The notes beneath the pieces are model-generated. The model was given only the letters and a program-made list of their open reading frames with translations, was not told the DNA's origin and did not search any database. The position numbers and the translations under genes were made by a program. DNA of 6,907 nucleotides from F23-B02 sp963627445. GTDB lineage: Bacteria > Bacillota > Clostridia > Oscillospirales > Oscillospiraceae. Below, in pieces: positions 6,510-6,907 of this stretch. Position 1 is the stretch's first letter; each line of letters starts with the position of its first letter. The stretch is from contig CAVGBM010000051.1 of the NCBI GenBank assembly GCA_963627445.1, forward strand, positions 1-6,907, read 5' to 3'.

Positions 6510-6907
6510 ATGAAAAAGAGAAAACGCCTGCTCATCGCCGCCTTTGTCGTGTACCTTGCCGCTGCCGTGTGGCTGCTGTTCATGTGTCACGCTGCAAGCG
6601 ACATGCCGTTTTCGGAATATGTGCGGCAAAACACGAATTTCATCCCGCTTTTCAGCTTCTATGTGCTGTACACAACGCCGTATATATCCTACCGTGTGCT
6701 CGTGCCGTTTTGCGTTAATCTTTTTGGCAACCTCGATCTGTTTCCCGTGGGGCGTGCTGCTGCCGATGCTAGACAGACGCTTCAAAGACGCAAAACGCTT
6801 CTTTATTTTGACGGCGTGCGTGATAATTGCCGTCGAACTGTTGCAGCTCGTTCTCAAGGTCGGCATTTGCGATATCGAGGACTTCATACTTAACATGCTC
6901 GGTGCCG
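6510..6907 (+). pseudogene. VanZ-like membrane protein, frameshifted near 6744 and cut by the window end
   Basis: The ATG at 6510 has AAGGAG (6496-6501) 8 bases upstream. The first 78 codons encode a lysine/arginine-rich start, a membrane helix (about 7-25), NFIPLFSF (43-50) and FGNLDLF (72-78), all typical of the VanZ family. After TTT 6741-6743 this frame degenerates into an arginine-rich tail and stops at 6891-6893. The +1 frame from about 6745 continues the family: PWGVLLPML, then a hydrophobic helix with AVELLQL, then CDIEDFILNMLGA, open to 6906. VanZ consensus has one more residue between LF and P-x-G, so a 2-base loss fits best; a 1-base gain or a sequencing error also fits. VanZ proteins are linked to teicoplanin or lipoglycopeptide tolerance, but most homologues have unknown function. 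A GTG at 6438 in the first frame lacks a ribosome site and is unlikely. Confidence 0.75.

Noticed and set aside
6435..6896. 153-codon open frame on the - strand opposite vanZ
   Set aside because: The + strand carries VanZ motifs in two frames with a good ribosome site; the - strand product has no recognisable motif and crosses the hairpin region.

Overview
The window reads as a compact, one-directional gene block from a Gram-positive Firmicute, most likely a gut-type member of class Clostridia. This taxonomic call is an inference from four things: strong GGAGG-type ribosome binding sites, ATGA gene overlaps, an ECF sigma factor paired with a DUF4367-type anti-sigma factor, and moderately GC-rich coding sequence that still uses ATA and AGA/AGG codons freely. 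All convincing genes are on the + strand and almost no space lies between them. No tRNA, rRNA, CRISPR array, transposase or integrase gene was seen.

Layout. Bases 2-103 may be the last 33 codons of an unidentified upstream gene. A short gap follows, with a hairpin at 112-138 whose 3' arm holds the ribosome binding site of the next gene. Then come plsC (147-992, a lysophosphatidate acyltransferase) and two ABC half-transporters (995-2761 and 2758-4542) that together look like a heterodimeric exporter of the TM287/TM288 or BmrCD type. Next are a short-chain dehydrogenase (4549-5283; FabG-like, possibly the YmfI-type EF-P 5-aminopentanone reductase), an ECF-type sigma factor (5285-5797) and its membrane-anchored anti-sigma factor with an extracytoplasmic DUF4367-like domain (5794-6438). 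After a 71-base gap carrying a long hairpin with a T tract, a VanZ-like membrane protein gene starts at 6510. It is frameshifted near 6744 and runs off the window.

How the parts may work together. Gene spacing (+2, -4, +6, +1 and -4 bases from plsC to the anti-sigma gene) argues for one co-transcribed, translationally coupled unit. Most members are envelope-related: phospholipid synthesis, an exporter able to move hydrophobic or lipid-like substrates, a transmembrane stress-sensing sigma/anti-sigma pair, and a VanZ-like protein from the family linked to glycopeptide tolerance. An envelope-homeostasis role is a reasonable inference but the sequence does not prove it. The best-supported points are the matched motif losses in the two ABC proteins, the VanZ frameshift, and two RNA hairpins that overlap ribosome binding sites. 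No clearly new system was found; the most unusual element is the terminator-like hairpin ending right at the vanZ start codon.
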